Below, one piece after another: positions 16,985 to 25,524 of a stretch of 64,000 nucleotides of DNA. Source of the DNA: Pseudomonadota bacterium (GTDB lineage: Bacteria; Myxococcota_A; UBA9042; GCA-2863065); the NCBI GenBank assembly GCA_005776725.1, contig SXOO01000240.1, positions 23,044-87,043 of the forward strand, read 5' to 3'. Under the pieces are notes generated by a model. It ran no database searches. It was given only the letters and a program-made list of their open reading frames with translations, and was not told the origin of the DNA. Made by a program: the position numbers and the translations under genes. The number at the start of each line of letters is the position of its first letter. Within the stretch, counting starts at the first letter, position 1.

Positions 16985-19099
16985 TCACCGCTCAAGTTTC
17001 GCCGATCCTCCGGTGCGCAACTGCGCCTCGTAGCGGGCCCGCGCCTCGCTCCCGTCACGCAGCGCCACCTGCGCGACCGGGACGCCGTCCACCACCACGA
17101 CGTCAAGCACCAGGTACCCCTCGAGGACGCGCGCCCCGGGCGAGGTGCCGTTCCGCAGGATCACATCGGGTCTATGCGTTGCCCGATGGGCGGGCGGTCC
17201 CGCCGGCCTCTGAAGCACCACGCTCACCATATGCGGTGGAACGCCGTCCAGCCGAAGCGTGGTGTCTTTGGTGACGAGGTGCTCCACCTGCTCCGCCGTG
17301 CGGCGCGCGCCGGCAGCGAGGAGCCCGACGGGGGCGATGTCGCTGGCGTCGGCCCCGGCGACGCCCCCGAGGATCTCCGACCGGTATTCCGTGGGGAACG
17401 GGGCCGCCGCGACGACTTGTGAAACTACCCAGCCCGCCGCCGTGACCAGCCCGGTCACTCGCCAGACCCGGGGAATCGCCAGCGTCCAGATGACGTGGCC
17501 TCCCAGGATCGCCAGCGGGGGCAGGGCAGGGAGGAGGTGTCGGGCGCCGTCGGCTTCTACGTCGGAGAGCGCGGCCACGAAGGGAACGGACGCCCAGAGC
17601 GCGAGCGTCGCTCCCACCGGGAAGCTGCCGGTGCAGCTTGGGCGCCGAGCCAGGCCGAGGCCCATGGCCACAAGCCAGAGCGCTGGCGTGGTGAAGAACA
17701 GCTGCACGGGGAGATAGGCGAGGGGGAGGGGTCCGGTGCTGCCGAGGAAGCGCTCGGTGACGGCGTATTGCCACTGGCCGAGCGCTGCGAGCAGCTGTCC
17801 GAAGGGGCTGCGCCACAGCCAAGGCCACAGGATGAACGCCACAAGCACGGCCACCACCGGCGCCCCGAGGAGACCGAGCGGTAGGCGTGTGGTGCCGTCG
17901 CGCCGGTGCTCGCTCACGGCGCGCGCAAGGTGCATCGCGGCGCCGAACGCCAGGACCAGGGCGCCGGAGAGTCGCGTCGCCATGGCAAGCCCGGCCCAGA
18001 CGCCGGCGCCGAGCAACGCCCGATTGGGGCGCGGGGCCTCGAAGGCGTCGATGACTCGGATGATGGCCAGCGTCAGGGTGAGGAGGGCCGGCGCGTCCAG
18101 CGTGGCCGTGGTTCCGAAGCCGAGGAGGGCAGGGCAGGTGCTGAGGATCACGGCGCCGGCGGCGGCCCGGGGCGCGTCGAGTCGCCGTGCGGCGAAGGAC
18201 GCGACCACGCCCACCGTGGCGGCGGTGCAGCACGCGGCGCCGAGGCGCATGACGACGAGGGCGCCCGAACCGGTGAGGTAGGTGAGCGCGCCGTAGAACC
18301 AGTATCCCAGTGGGGGATTGCGGGCGCCGAGCCCCCAGTAGCCGCTGTGGAGGATCCCGTGGATGGCGTTACCGAAGGCTGCGCGGGAGGCGATGGCCAC
18401 GGCCGCCTCGTCGCGGGACTCCTCGGCGAAGAGCGCGAGCGGGACCAGGACCAGGAGCGCGCCGGCGGCCGCGAGGAGGCCGAGGCGCGCGGAACGCCCC
18501 GGGCGACCCAGCGCCACCAGGAGCGCCGTAGCGAAGCACACGGCGGCGCTGAGGCCGAGGTTGAGGGGCGCCGAGTCGCTCACCGGGGTCGGCGTGAGGA
18601 ACACAGGCGACAGGGTGACCAGGTACTCGGTGGCCGGGGGCGCCCACGAGACCATGAGATCGGACGTGCCGTTCCGATGCAGGAGGCGCAGCTCGATCGG
18701 GTGGAGCCCCTGGCGCAGGAACACGGCCCCCGTGACCGGCGGGCGCCCGGCGTTGTGGGTGACGACCGCGGCGCCGCCAACGGTGAGCCACACGGCGTCT
18801 GCGGAGTCGATCCCGAAGGCGTAGTCGCCCTGTCGCGGCGCGTACAGATAGCCCGTGTAGGTGAGGGACGACTGGGGAGGCAGCGTCCAGCGATGCCGGT
18901 TGAGGTCGGGGCCGAAGTCGACGTGACCGGAGTGCTCCTGGGAGACCGGGTCCCCGGACCAGTCAGGGGTGGCGTAGACGGTGCGGACCAATCCCCGGGG
19001 AGCGAGGTGGCTCGAGGCCAGCACCACGAAGACGGACCCGAGCGCCAGCGTGCCCGCGATGAGCGCGCGTCGGCTCCATAGCCACACCGGCGGCGTCAC
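16985..19099 (-). CDS. Membrane glycosyltransferase (GT39-like) with PA14 domain
   Basis: A 704-aa integral membrane protein. After an N-terminal membrane helix (~12-30) a PA14-like beta domain spans roughly residues 35-165 (VYATPDWSG, TYTGYLYAPRQGDYAFGIDSADAVWLTVGG), a fold known to bind carbohydrate. About ten membrane segments follow, with an Asp/Glu-containing first loop (AEESRDEAAVAIASRAAFGN) and NPPLGYWFYGAL, resembling the ArnT/PMT (GT39/PF13231) superfamily that uses polyprenyl-phosphate sugars. A soluble tail of ~110 residues closes the protein. The GTG start at 19099 overlaps the stop of the upstream TPR-like gene (GTGA). Acceptor unknown; cell-surface glycan or lipoprotein glycosylation is plausible. 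Confidence 0.8.
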   Translation of the reverse strand: MTPPVWLWSRRALIAGTLALGSVFVVLASSHLAPRGLVRTVYATPDWSGDPVSQEHSGHVDFGPDLNRHRWTLPPQSSLTYTGYLYAPRQGDYAFGIDSADAVWLTVGGAAVVTHNAGRPPVTGAVFLRQGLHPIELRLLHRNGTSDLMVSWAPPATEYLVTLSPVFLTPTPVSDSAPLNLGLSAAVCFATALLVALGRPGRSARLGLLAAAGALLVLVPLALFAEESRDEAAVAIASRAAFGNAIHGILHSGYWGLGARNPPLGYWFYGALTYLTGSGALVVMRLGAACCTAATVGVVASFAARRLDAPRAAAGAVILSTCPALLGFGTTATLDAPALLTLTLAIIRVIDAFEAPRPNRALLGAGVWAGLAMATRLSGALVLAFGAAMHLARAVSEHRRDGTTRLPLGLLGAPVVAVLVAFILWPWLWRSPFGQLLAALGQWQYAVTERFLGSTGPLPLAYLPVQLFFTTPALWLVAMGLGLARRPSCTGSFPVGATLALWASVPFVAALSDVEADGARHLLPALPPLAILGGHVIWTLAIPRVWRVTGLVTAAGWVVSQVVAAAPFPTEYRSEILGGVAGADASDIAPVGLLAAGARRTAEQVEHLVTKDTTLRLDGVPPHMVSVVLQRPAGPPAHRATHRPDVILRNGTSPGARVLEGYLVLDVVVVDGVPVAQVALRDGSEARARYEAQLRTGGSAKLER

Positions 19100-19776
19100 C
19101 GGGGCGCCCCGAGCTGGGTCGCCAGCGCGAGGGCGTCGCTCCAGCCGGGATATCGCTCGAGGAGCGCCGACACGACTCCGCGCGCCGCGCTGGGGTGGTC
19201 CGCCGCCAGCTCGAAGCGCGCGAGGCGCAGCGCGGCGTCGGCGTTTCCCGGCTCCAGCGCGAGGGCGCGCTCCAGACCCTGCCGGTCGCCCGAGGCGGCC
19301 GCTCGCTCGCTGGCTACGAGGAGCAGCGGTGAGACGAGGCGGGCCCGGACGCCGGGGTAGTGGGCGGCAAGCGACTCCTCCACCGCCCGTCCAAGCGGTG
19401 AGCGCGCCGCTGCGTCCGCCTCCAGCAACAGCTCCGCCGCCACGCGGTTTCTGCCAGCGCGCCAGTGGAAGATGGCGTGGTTCACCACCGTCACGACGTG
19501 TTCGTCGCCGTCGAGGAGCGGCGCCAGGCGGAGGCGTGCGTCAGGGTGGCCCGCGTTGGCTTCGAGCGCGAGGAGCTGTCCCTCGGCCAGCGTCACCTCG
19601 GGCGCCTCATCTCCGCCTTCGTCGATGCAGAGCTCATAGGCGGCGTGTGCGCTTTCCAACGCGCCGGCTGCCTCGTAGAGGACGCCGGCCCCCAGAAGGT
19701 CGAGGTCGTCCGGACGCACCGCCTCACCTCGCGCCAGGCGCATGAGCAGCGTGTGGACGTGGGAGGGCAGCGCCAT
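19096..19776 (-). CDS. TPR-like hypothetical protein
   Basis: A 226-aa Ala/Leu/Glu-rich helical protein (GAGVLYEAAGALESAHAAYELCIDEG..., LERALALEPGNADAALRLARFELAAD). The second half has TPR-like spacing; the first half contains DGDEHVVTVVNHAIFHWRAG. No signal peptide. ATG 19776 lacks a Shine-Dalgarno but has TAGGGT 7 nt before it. It is translated just ahead of, and overlaps, the PA14-glycosyltransferase gene, and may assemble with it. Confidence 0.75.
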   Translation of the reverse strand: MALPSHVHTLLMRLARGEAVRPDDLDLLGAGVLYEAAGALESAHAAYELCIDEGGDEAPEVTLAEGQLLALEANAGHPDARLRLAPLLDGDEHVVTVVNHAIFHWRAGRNRVAAELLLEADAAARSPLGRAVEESLAAHYPGVRARLVSPLLLVASERAAASGDRQGLERALALEPGNADAALRLARFELAADHPSAARGVVSALLERYPGWSDALALATQLGAPR

Positions 19777-19783
19777 CCGCCGG

Positions 19784-19789
19784 ACCCTA
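19784..19789 (-). promoter_or_regulatory. Candidate -10 element close to the start of the TPR-like gene
   Basis: TAGGGT on the minus strand lies 7 nt before ATG 19776, the same arrangement and the same 9-mer (TAGGGTCCG) as before the SNF2 gene. No convincing -35 was found. The short distance would give a leaderless mRNA. Confidence 0.3.
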
Positions 19790-19859
19790 CCACACGGACC
19801 CTTGCCACGGAGTCGTCGCTGCGGCCACACTCCCGGCTCCCGGACCGACGAGGTTGCCC

Positions 19860-20759
19860 GTGCTCGAGGTGCTGTGTTTCGGTGAGGCCCTTGTCGACTT
19901 CTTCCCCGACGGGATTGGTCCCCTGGCCGCGGCGCGGGCCTTCGTGCCGCACGTGGGCGGAGCCCCGGCCAACGTCGCGATCGGGCTCGCGCGGCAGGGG
20001 GTGGACGTCGGCTTTCTCGGCGTGGTCGGACAAGACGGCTTCGGGGCGTTTCTGGAGAGCGGGCTCAGGGAAGCCGGCGTAAACGTGGCGGGGCTGGTGC
20101 GCACGCGCGAGGCGCAGACCGGCATCTGCTTCGTGACCCGCCTCGAGGGTGGTGAGCGCGGCTTCACGGGTTATGGCGCCCCCGCCGCAGAGACAGCCGT
20201 CCCAGCGGACGCCTTCCCGCTGGAGCTGGTCCGAGACACGCGCGTCCTCCACCTGGGCTCCAACCTGCTCATCAACCCCGAGGGCCATACGGCCACTTGG
20301 AGGGCGATCGCCGTGGCGCGCGAGGCAGGGGCTCGGGTGGCCTGCGACCCCAACCTACGCGCTCACCGTTGGGCCTCGCAAACGGCGATGCGGCGGGAGG
20401 CGATCGCGCTCCTCGCGGCGGTGGACGTGGTGAAGCTGTCGCTCGAGGAGGTCCTAGTGCTTGCCGGCGGGGCCGACGAACGGGCGCTGCCCTTTCGGGA
20501 GGACGCCGTGGTCTTCGTGACAGAAGGCGCCGGTGGCGCGCGCTGGTCCTATCGCGGCCTGACGGGCCGGATGGGCTCGCCCAACATCGAGGCGGTCGAT
20601 ACGACGGGGGCTGGGGACGCGTTCATGGCAGGGGCCCTGGCGGTGCTGTGCCGGGCCACCCAGCTCGACGCGGCGGTCCTCGAGCGTGCCGCCGCGCAGG
20701 GCTGCGCGCTCGGTGCCCGGGCGTGTACAGCCGTGGGGGCCACGGCCGCGTTCTCCTAG
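19860..20759 (+). CDS. PfkB-family carbohydrate kinase (fructokinase-like)
   Basis: A 299-aa ribokinase-fold sugar kinase. The N-terminal signature GEALVDFFPDG, the substrate-binding HVGGAPANVAIGLARQG and the C-terminal catalytic motif DTTGAGDAFMAGAL (catalytic Asp in GAGD) are all present. The overall pattern is closest to fructokinase or 2-keto-3-deoxygluconate kinase, but the sugar cannot be fixed. GTG 19860 has GACGAGG about 7 nt upstream; the TTG two codons earlier is less well placed. It is transcribed divergently from the TPR-like/PA14-glycosyltransferase operon and converges on a large lipoprotein gene. Confidence 0.93.
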   Translation: MLEVLCFGEALVDFFPDGIGPLAAARAFVPHVGGAPANVAIGLARQGVDVGFLGVVGQDGFGAFLESGLREAGVNVAGLVRTREAQTGICFVTRLEGGERGFTGYGAPAAETAVPADAFPLELVRDTRVLHLGSNLLINPEGHTATWRAIAVAREAGARVACDPNLRAHRWASQTAMRREAIALLAAVDVVKLSLEEVLVLAGGADERALPFREDAVVFVTEGAGGARWSYRGLTGRMGSPNIEAVDTTGAGDAFMAGALAVLCRATQLDAAVLERAAAQGCALGARACTAVGATAAFS

Positions 20760-20780
20760 AAGGATCTTGGGTTCGAGTGG

Positions 20781-20806
20781 CGGGGGCTATCGGGCCTCGA
20801 CCCCCG
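20781..20806. terminator. Possible terminator hairpin between convergent genes
   Basis: CGGGGG and CCCCCG can pair across a 14-nt loop in the 51-bp gap between the pfkB-family gene and the Cys-array lipoprotein gene. There is no T tract on either strand, so it is weak support only. Confidence 0.3.
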
Positions 20807-20810
20807 GGCG

Positions 20811-23800
20811 TTACGGGATGAAGCGCCAGAGCACAGGGCCCTTCGCGCTGCTGTTGACGCCGAAGATGAACAACCCGCCACCGGCGCTCCCCGTGACCAC
20901 CTGGGGGACATCGCTGCCCTCGTCCGAGGGCAGGATGTACGTGCCCCAGTGGCTCAAGGTGCCGGGCTCGCCGCCTGCAGGCAGGACGTAGAGGCGATAG
21001 AGGCCCTTGCTGATGGAGCGCCCCACGAGGGCCACGGAGCCCCCAAAGGTGACCCCCGAGTACCAGTCGACGTCCGCGGCAAAGGTCGTGAGCGTCTTGC
21101 AGACGTCGAGTGAGCAGTGGCGCAGCAGGCCGCCGACTCCAAAGTGGTACGCATTTGTAGCGTCTACCTGCACGCTGCCACGGTAGTTGGCCCCCGAGCC
21201 GGGGATCGAGTTGCCGCCGCTGTACAAGAACGTGCCCTTCGGGTCGTGCAGCAGGTCGAGCGTGCCGGAGGTGGAGGCGCTCCCGAGCCAGCCGCCCGCG
21301 AGATACGTGCCGTAGGCGCAGAGCGTCCCGGCGCACTCCTCCGCCTCCGTGAACAGGGTGCTCCCGACGAAGTCGAGGAACTTCGCTGACGGCGAGGTCG
21401 GCAGCGTTGCCGGCGAGCAGCTCCAGTTGGAGCCGTCGGTGCCGCAGACGAACGCCGTGCCCGTGGGGACGCTGGGGTCGCGGCCGCCCACGAGGTACCA
21501 GCTTTCGGTCGAGAAGAGCGAGTAGGTCGTGGCGGTGGACACCGTGTGCATGTTGGACTTCGGTGTAGTGTCCGGCAGCTGATCCATGGCGCTGTGAAGG
21601 GTGGTGCCCGAGTAGTCGACCGCCGAGAGGTCATCGGTGATGAGACCCACGAGCGCGTCTTCCCCAACCACGACGGCGCCTGCGGCTCCGCGGAGCCTCC
21701 CGGAGGTGGTACCGAGGAGCTTGAAGGCCCCTGATCCGTCCGCCGTGTACACGCTTGCGCTCGCGGAGCCAGTCGTGCCGCAGCCGCTGGGTATTCCGAA
21801 CTTGTACGTAGTCATGTTGTACGCGGCCACGGGCACGCCACGAAAGGTCGTGGCGCCCACGGCGGCCCACGCGGTCGGCGGACACAGGTTCGAGAGGCCA
21901 GGGTAGCTCTGGATCCCGCCCGCACACCGACCCGCTACGCAGAGATCGATGGTGGTGGTGCTGTTGTCGTCGTCGCATGCCGAGAGCTCGGGCAGGCTCG
22001 TGTAGCTGCACCCATTTGCGGTGCAGGCGTCAACGGTGCACGTGTTCTTGTCGTCGCAAAGCGCTGCGGAGGGCGTGAACGAGCACTGACCCGTCACGGG
22101 GTCGCACGTGTCAATCGTGCAGGCCAACCCGTCGTCACAGCTCAGCTGTACCGTGGACTTGCAGAGGGCTCCGCTGCACCGCTCTGCTGTGCAGAGGTTG
22201 TTGTCGGTGTCGCACTCCGCTTGGTCCGTCACGATGTACGCACACCCCTTCGTGGGTGAGCAGTCACCGACTGTGCACGGCTTCCCGTCGTCGCAAATAA
22301 CCGGCGACCCCAAGCACTTGCCCAAACTGTCGCACCGGTCCGGCTCCGTGCAGAGGCTCCCGTCGTTGCATAACGTCCCGGTGGGCGCCACGGTGAACTT
22401 GCAGCCCGTGAGGGGGTCGCAGCCCGCGTTGACCTGACAGGTGGGCGCAGTGCACGTGACCGAAGTTCCCTTGCACGTCCCGGCAGCGCAGACCTGGCTT
22501 GTCACGCACTTCGTGTCCGCCGCGCAGCTCTTGCCCTCGTTCACGTTCACCGGGGCGCACTGTCCCGTGGCCGGCTGGCACACGTTGTCCTGGCAGACGT
22601 TGTTGCTCGCAAGGCATGTGACCGGCGTCCCAGTCTGACACTTCTTGGCGCCCTGGGCGTCTGCCACGCACTTCTCGATCCCCGTGCAGGGGTTGTTGTC
22701 GCTGCACTCGGCATCCGAGTTGCACTGGCAGATCGCCGCCCCGCCACCACACGCGCCGCCGGTACAGACCTCACCGGACGTACACGCGCTGCCGTCGTTG
22801 CAGGTGCTGCCGTTCGTGGCGTTGCTGATCTGGCAGCCGGTCGCCGGGTCGCAGCTAGATACGGTGCACGCGGTGCCAGCGGGGCAGACCGTGGTGGCGC
22901 CCGGGCTGCAAGTCTTGTTCGCGCAGACGTCGCCGGTGGTGCAGGCGTTGGAGTCCGTACACGGCCTCGTGTTGGCGTTATGGGTGCACGCGCTCGTCGG
23001 GTCGTTGGCGTTGAAGCCGGGTGGCGGCGCTCCGGGCGTGCACGTGTCGTCGGTGCATGGATTCGAGTCCTCGCAGTTGACCGCGGTGCCGCGACAGACC
23101 TTGTCCGCTTGGCAGACGTCGCCGCTCGTGCAGATGTTGCTGTCGCTGCATGCGCCCCCGGGGATCAGCGGGAAGGTGCAGATACCTTCGACGCAGCTGT
23201 CGGTGGTGCAGACGTTTCCGTCGCTGCAGACCTTGGCAGCGCCGGCGCAGCTCGAGGCGGCGCATGCGTCGTTGATCGTGCACGGATTGCCGTCGTTGCA
23301 GCTGGCCGTGTTCGGCATGTTGGTGCATGCGCCCTGAACGCAGGCGTCGTCGGTGCACGGGTTGTTGTCGCCGCACTCGAGCGAGGTGCCCACACACTCG
23401 CCGTCGGTGGCACGGCAGGAGTCGTCAGCTGTACAGGCGTCGGCGTCCGTGCACGCCGCGCCGGCCAGGATCGCTTGCTCGCAGGCGCCCGTGACCGGGT
23501 TGCATGACGTGACCCGGCAGGCCGTGTCGGCGGCCGTGCTGCACTCGATCACGGACTCCGGCGGGATCACGCAGGCCTTGCTGCCAGCCACCGCGAGGCA
23601 CTTGACCACGCCGTTGCAGAGGTTTCCATCGTCCACGCAGTCGGTGTCCGTGGTGCAGGCGCAGTTGTTCGTGCCTGAGGCACACGACCCGGACGTGCAG
23701 GTGTCTCCCTCCGTGCAGACGTTGCCGTCGTCGCAAGGCGTCGCGTCAAGAGCGATGGCGGCGCATTCGCCGGTCGCCTTGTTGCAGAGATCGGCCGTGC

Positions 23801-24776
23801 ACGCGTTCCCATCCGTACAAGACTTCGCGTTGGCCACGCAGTCGCCCAACGCGCAGGTGTCGCCGACGGTGCAGAGGTCACCATCGTCGCAGTTGCCGAT
23901 GACCTTTGGGGTGGCCTGGCACTCCCCATCCGCGGCGCAGGTGCCGGTCCAGCAGCTGGGGAACGGCACGCCCTGCGGCGCGCAGGGCAGACCGGCGTCC
24001 AGGTTCACGACGTTACACGTCCCCCCGAGGCAGACGGCCACCTGGCAAGAGGTCTTCTCGACAGCGGCGCAGTCGGCGTTCACCTGGCAGTCGGGGCTCC
24101 CGTCCGTGGAGTCGGTGCTGTCGGCGGAGTCCGTCGTGTCGGTGCCGTCGGTGGTGTCGGTGGCGTCCGAGGTGCCGTCGGTGGCGTCCGAGGTGCCGTC
24201 GGTGGCGTCCGAGGTGCCGTCGGTGGCGTCCGCGGTGCCGTCGGTGGCGTCGGTGACGTCCGAGGTGCCGTCGGTGGCGTCGGTCGTATCCGACGTGCCA
24301 TCGGTCGCGTCGGTGCCGTCGGTGGCGTCGGTGGCGTCGGTGACGTCCGAGGTGCCGTCGGTGCCGTCGGTGGCATCGGTGCCGTCGCTCGAGTCCGTGG
24401 CGTCACCCGCGTCGGGCGTGTTGTCGGTCGCATCGGCGCTGTCAGTCGCGTCGGCGCTTTCAGTAGCGTCGGTCTGTCCGTCGGTCGCGTCGGTCGCGTC
24501 GGTCTGTCCGTCGGTCGAGTCCGCGGCGCCCTCGCACTGCCCGGTGGTGCTGGAGCACGACTGGCCCGCAGGGCACGCCTTCGTGGTGAAGGCCCCGCCC
24601 GGACCGCACACCTGGCAAGTTCCGGCCACCGCCTGGCCCTCCGCGAGGCATTGGCCATTGAGGCTGCAGAAGCCGGCCGGGCAGGCGCTCGTGGAAGGCA
24701 CCTTGATGTCGCCGCACGCTGCTGCTGCAAAGGCGAGCACGACGAAAACCCAACCACGAACGAACGAACGCTTCAT
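20811..24776 (-). CDS. Giant Cys-array lipoprotein with Asp/Thr-rich stalk
   Basis: A 1,321-aa surface lipoprotein. The signal peptide ends AAAACG with Cys21 as the lipidated residue. A short Cys cluster follows, then a ~140-residue low-complexity stalk (about 85-225) built almost only of Asp, Thr, Ser, Gly and Ala. Residues ~225-920 are a long array of Cys-rich repeats with units such as DGNACTxDxC, CDDGNVCTEGDTC and CNDGNPCTINDAC, a pattern frequent in Myxococcota surface proteins. The last ~400 residues form a Cys-poor, beta-rich, possibly propeller-like domain. ATG 24776 has CAGGAG six nt upstream, a clear ribosome-binding site. It stands alone between convergent and same-strand neighbours. 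An adhesion or prey/surface contact role is plausible but unproven. Confidence 0.88.
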   Translation of the reverse strand: MKRSFVRGWVFVVLAFAAAACGDIKVPSTSACPAGFCSLNGQCLAEGQAVAGTCQVCGPGGAFTTKACPAGQSCSSTTGQCEGAADSTDGQTDATDATDGQTDATESADATDSADATDNTPDAGDATDSSDGTDATDGTDGTSDVTDATDATDGTDATDGTSDTTDATDGTSDVTDATDGTADATDGTSDATDGTSDATDGTSDATDTTDGTDTTDSADSTDSTDGSPDCQVNADCAAVEKTSCQVAVCLGGTCNVVNLDAGLPCAPQGVPFPSCWTGTCAADGECQATPKVIGNCDDGDLCTVGDTCALGDCVANAKSCTDGNACTADLCNKATGECAAIALDATPCDDGNVCTEGDTCTSGSCASGTNNCACTTDTDCVDDGNLCNGVVKCLAVAGSKACVIPPESVIECSTAADTACRVTSCNPVTGACEQAILAGAACTDADACTADDSCRATDGECVGTSLECGDNNPCTDDACVQGACTNMPNTASCNDGNPCTINDACAASSCAGAAKVCSDGNVCTTDSCVEGICTFPLIPGGACSDSNICTSGDVCQADKVCRGTAVNCEDSNPCTDDTCTPGAPPPGFNANDPTSACTHNANTRPCTDSNACTTGDVCANKTCSPGATTVCPAGTACTVSSCDPATGCQISNATNGSTCNDGSACTSGEVCTGGACGGGAAICQCNSDAECSDNNPCTGIEKCVADAQGAKKCQTGTPVTCLASNNVCQDNVCQPATGQCAPVNVNEGKSCAADTKCVTSQVCAAGTCKGTSVTCTAPTCQVNAGCDPLTGCKFTVAPTGTLCNDGSLCTEPDRCDSLGKCLGSPVICDDGKPCTVGDCSPTKGCAYIVTDQAECDTDNNLCTAERCSGALCKSTVQLSCDDGLACTIDTCDPVTGQCSFTPSAALCDDKNTCTVDACTANGCSYTSLPELSACDDDNSTTTIDLCVAGRCAGGIQSYPGLSNLCPPTAWAAVGATTFRGVPVAAYNMTTYKFGIPSGCGTTGSASASVYTADGSGAFKLLGTTSGRLRGAAGAVVVGEDALVGLITDDLSAVDYSGTTLHSAMDQLPDTTPKSNMHTVSTATTYSLFSTESWYLVGGRDPSVPTGTAFVCGTDGSNWSCSPATLPTSPSAKFLDFVGSTLFTEAEECAGTLCAYGTYLAGGWLGSASTSGTLDLLHDPKGTFLYSGGNSIPGSGANYRGSVQVDATNAYHFGVGGLLRHCSLDVCKTLTTFAADVDWYSGVTFGGSVALVGRSISKGLYRLYVLPAGGEPGTLSHWGTYILPSDEGSDVPQVVTGSAGGGLFIFGVNSSAKGPVLWRFIP
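24106..24512 (-). repeat. Low-complexity tandem repeat (Asp/Thr stalk)
   Basis: Imperfect short units of the GTCGGTGGCGTC type (plus-strand reading) repeat through about 400 bp and encode the acidic Asp/Thr stalk of the lipoprotein. Unit order varies (TSDATDG, TSDVTDA, TDATDG), so it is a slippage-prone, length-variable region. Confidence 0.85.
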
Positions 24777-24924
24777 CAACGACTCCTGCATTGGCCAGCA
24801 CTCCGGGGCTCCCGTTGGCTCTCGTCATACCGGGCACCCGATGGGGCGACACTCGGTCCCCCAGGCCCCAATATTCCGCATTCCCGCGGCGCCGGGCGAA
24901 CTTTATCGGTCGTAGCGCGTCGCG

Positions 24925-25347
24925 TCAGGTTCTCGCCTCGAAGTGCTGCCAGTCGTCCGGTCGCGCCAGCCCGACCGCCTCGAGGACTAGGTGTGCGGAG
25001 CGCGCTCCGACGCGTTCGAAGGTGTCCGCGAGGATCTCGAGGCGTTGTTCGTACGGCCGCTCTTCGAGGCCCCACACCCACGCGGCGAAGGAACCATGAC
25101 CTGCGCGCAGCTGCGCCACCGTCCGAGCGTTCAGCACCACGGCGCGCAGCTTGGGCCGATTCCGCAAGAGCGCGGGATCTGCCGCCAGCACCTCGAGCTG
25201 AGCTTCGGTGAGCCTAGCGGCGGACTCGGGTTCGAAGTCGCCGAATGCGCGGCGAAGCCCCGTCCATCGCGCCGTGACCACGGCGGGCGCCAGGCCGGCT
25301 TGAAGTACGGTGCGGCTCAGGATCTCGAACAGGTGCGCGTCTGACAT
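24925..25347 (-). CDS. Truncated Tag-like (3-methyladenine glycosylase I-like) protein
   Basis: A 140-aa protein resembling the central part of DNA-3-methyladenine glycosylase I: LFEILSRTVLQAGLAPAVVTARWTGLRRAFGDF, then a helix-hairpin-helix-like RNRPKLRAVVLNARTV. It lacks the N-terminal CGW...YHDxEWG segment of Tag (about 187 aa) and the C-terminal zinc-site region. At the position of the catalytic Glu (LEGQQAGL in E. coli Tag) it reads RTVLQAGL, with no Glu. It may bind DNA without the classical activity. ATG 25347 has a perfect AAGGAGG 7 nt upstream. It is divergent from the giant membrane protein gene, with a cluster of inverted repeats between them. Confidence 0.65.
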   Translation of the reverse strand: MSDAHLFEILSRTVLQAGLAPAVVTARWTGLRRAFGDFEPESAARLTEAQLEVLAADPALLRNRPKLRAVVLNARTVAQLRAGHGSFAAWVWGLEERPYEQRLEILADTFERVGARSAHLVLEAVGLARPDDWQHFEART

Positions 25348-25399
25348 GGGTGGACCTCCTTCACCGGAGGCAACGCAGGGCGCGTGCCATTCGCGTGGC

Positions 25400-25467
25400 G
25401 TGTAGACACAAGAGCTTGTGCCGCTAGTGCCGTCCCATTGTGGGACGGTGCGTCCCATAATGGGACG
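25400..25467. promoter_or_regulatory. Cluster of inverted repeats in a divergent intergenic region
   Basis: Four dyads crowd into 68 bp: GTGTAGACAC (25400-25409), CACAAG-AG-CTTGTG (25407-25420), CCGTCCCA-TTG-TGGGACGG (25430-25448) and CGTCCCAT-A-ATGGGACG (25451-25467). The last two are near-identical 17-nt operators whose centres are about 20 bp (two helical turns) apart, the geometry expected for cooperative binding of a dimeric repressor or activator. They lie 50-120 bp from both divergent starts. The cognate regulator is not identifiable here. Confidence 0.65.
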
Positions 25468-25524
25468 GTCAGCCCAACACCGACCCCTTCTCGCCCGCGC
25501 TGAGTCGTGTAGTCTCCGCGCGTT

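Noticed and set aside
20765..20800. A GGGTTCGAG stretch resembling a tRNA T-arm
   Set aside because: No matching acceptor, D or anticodon stems can be formed around it.
24106..24512. Possible CRISPR array
   Set aside because: Units are short, contiguous and coding (Asp/Thr stalk), without unique spacers or cas genes.
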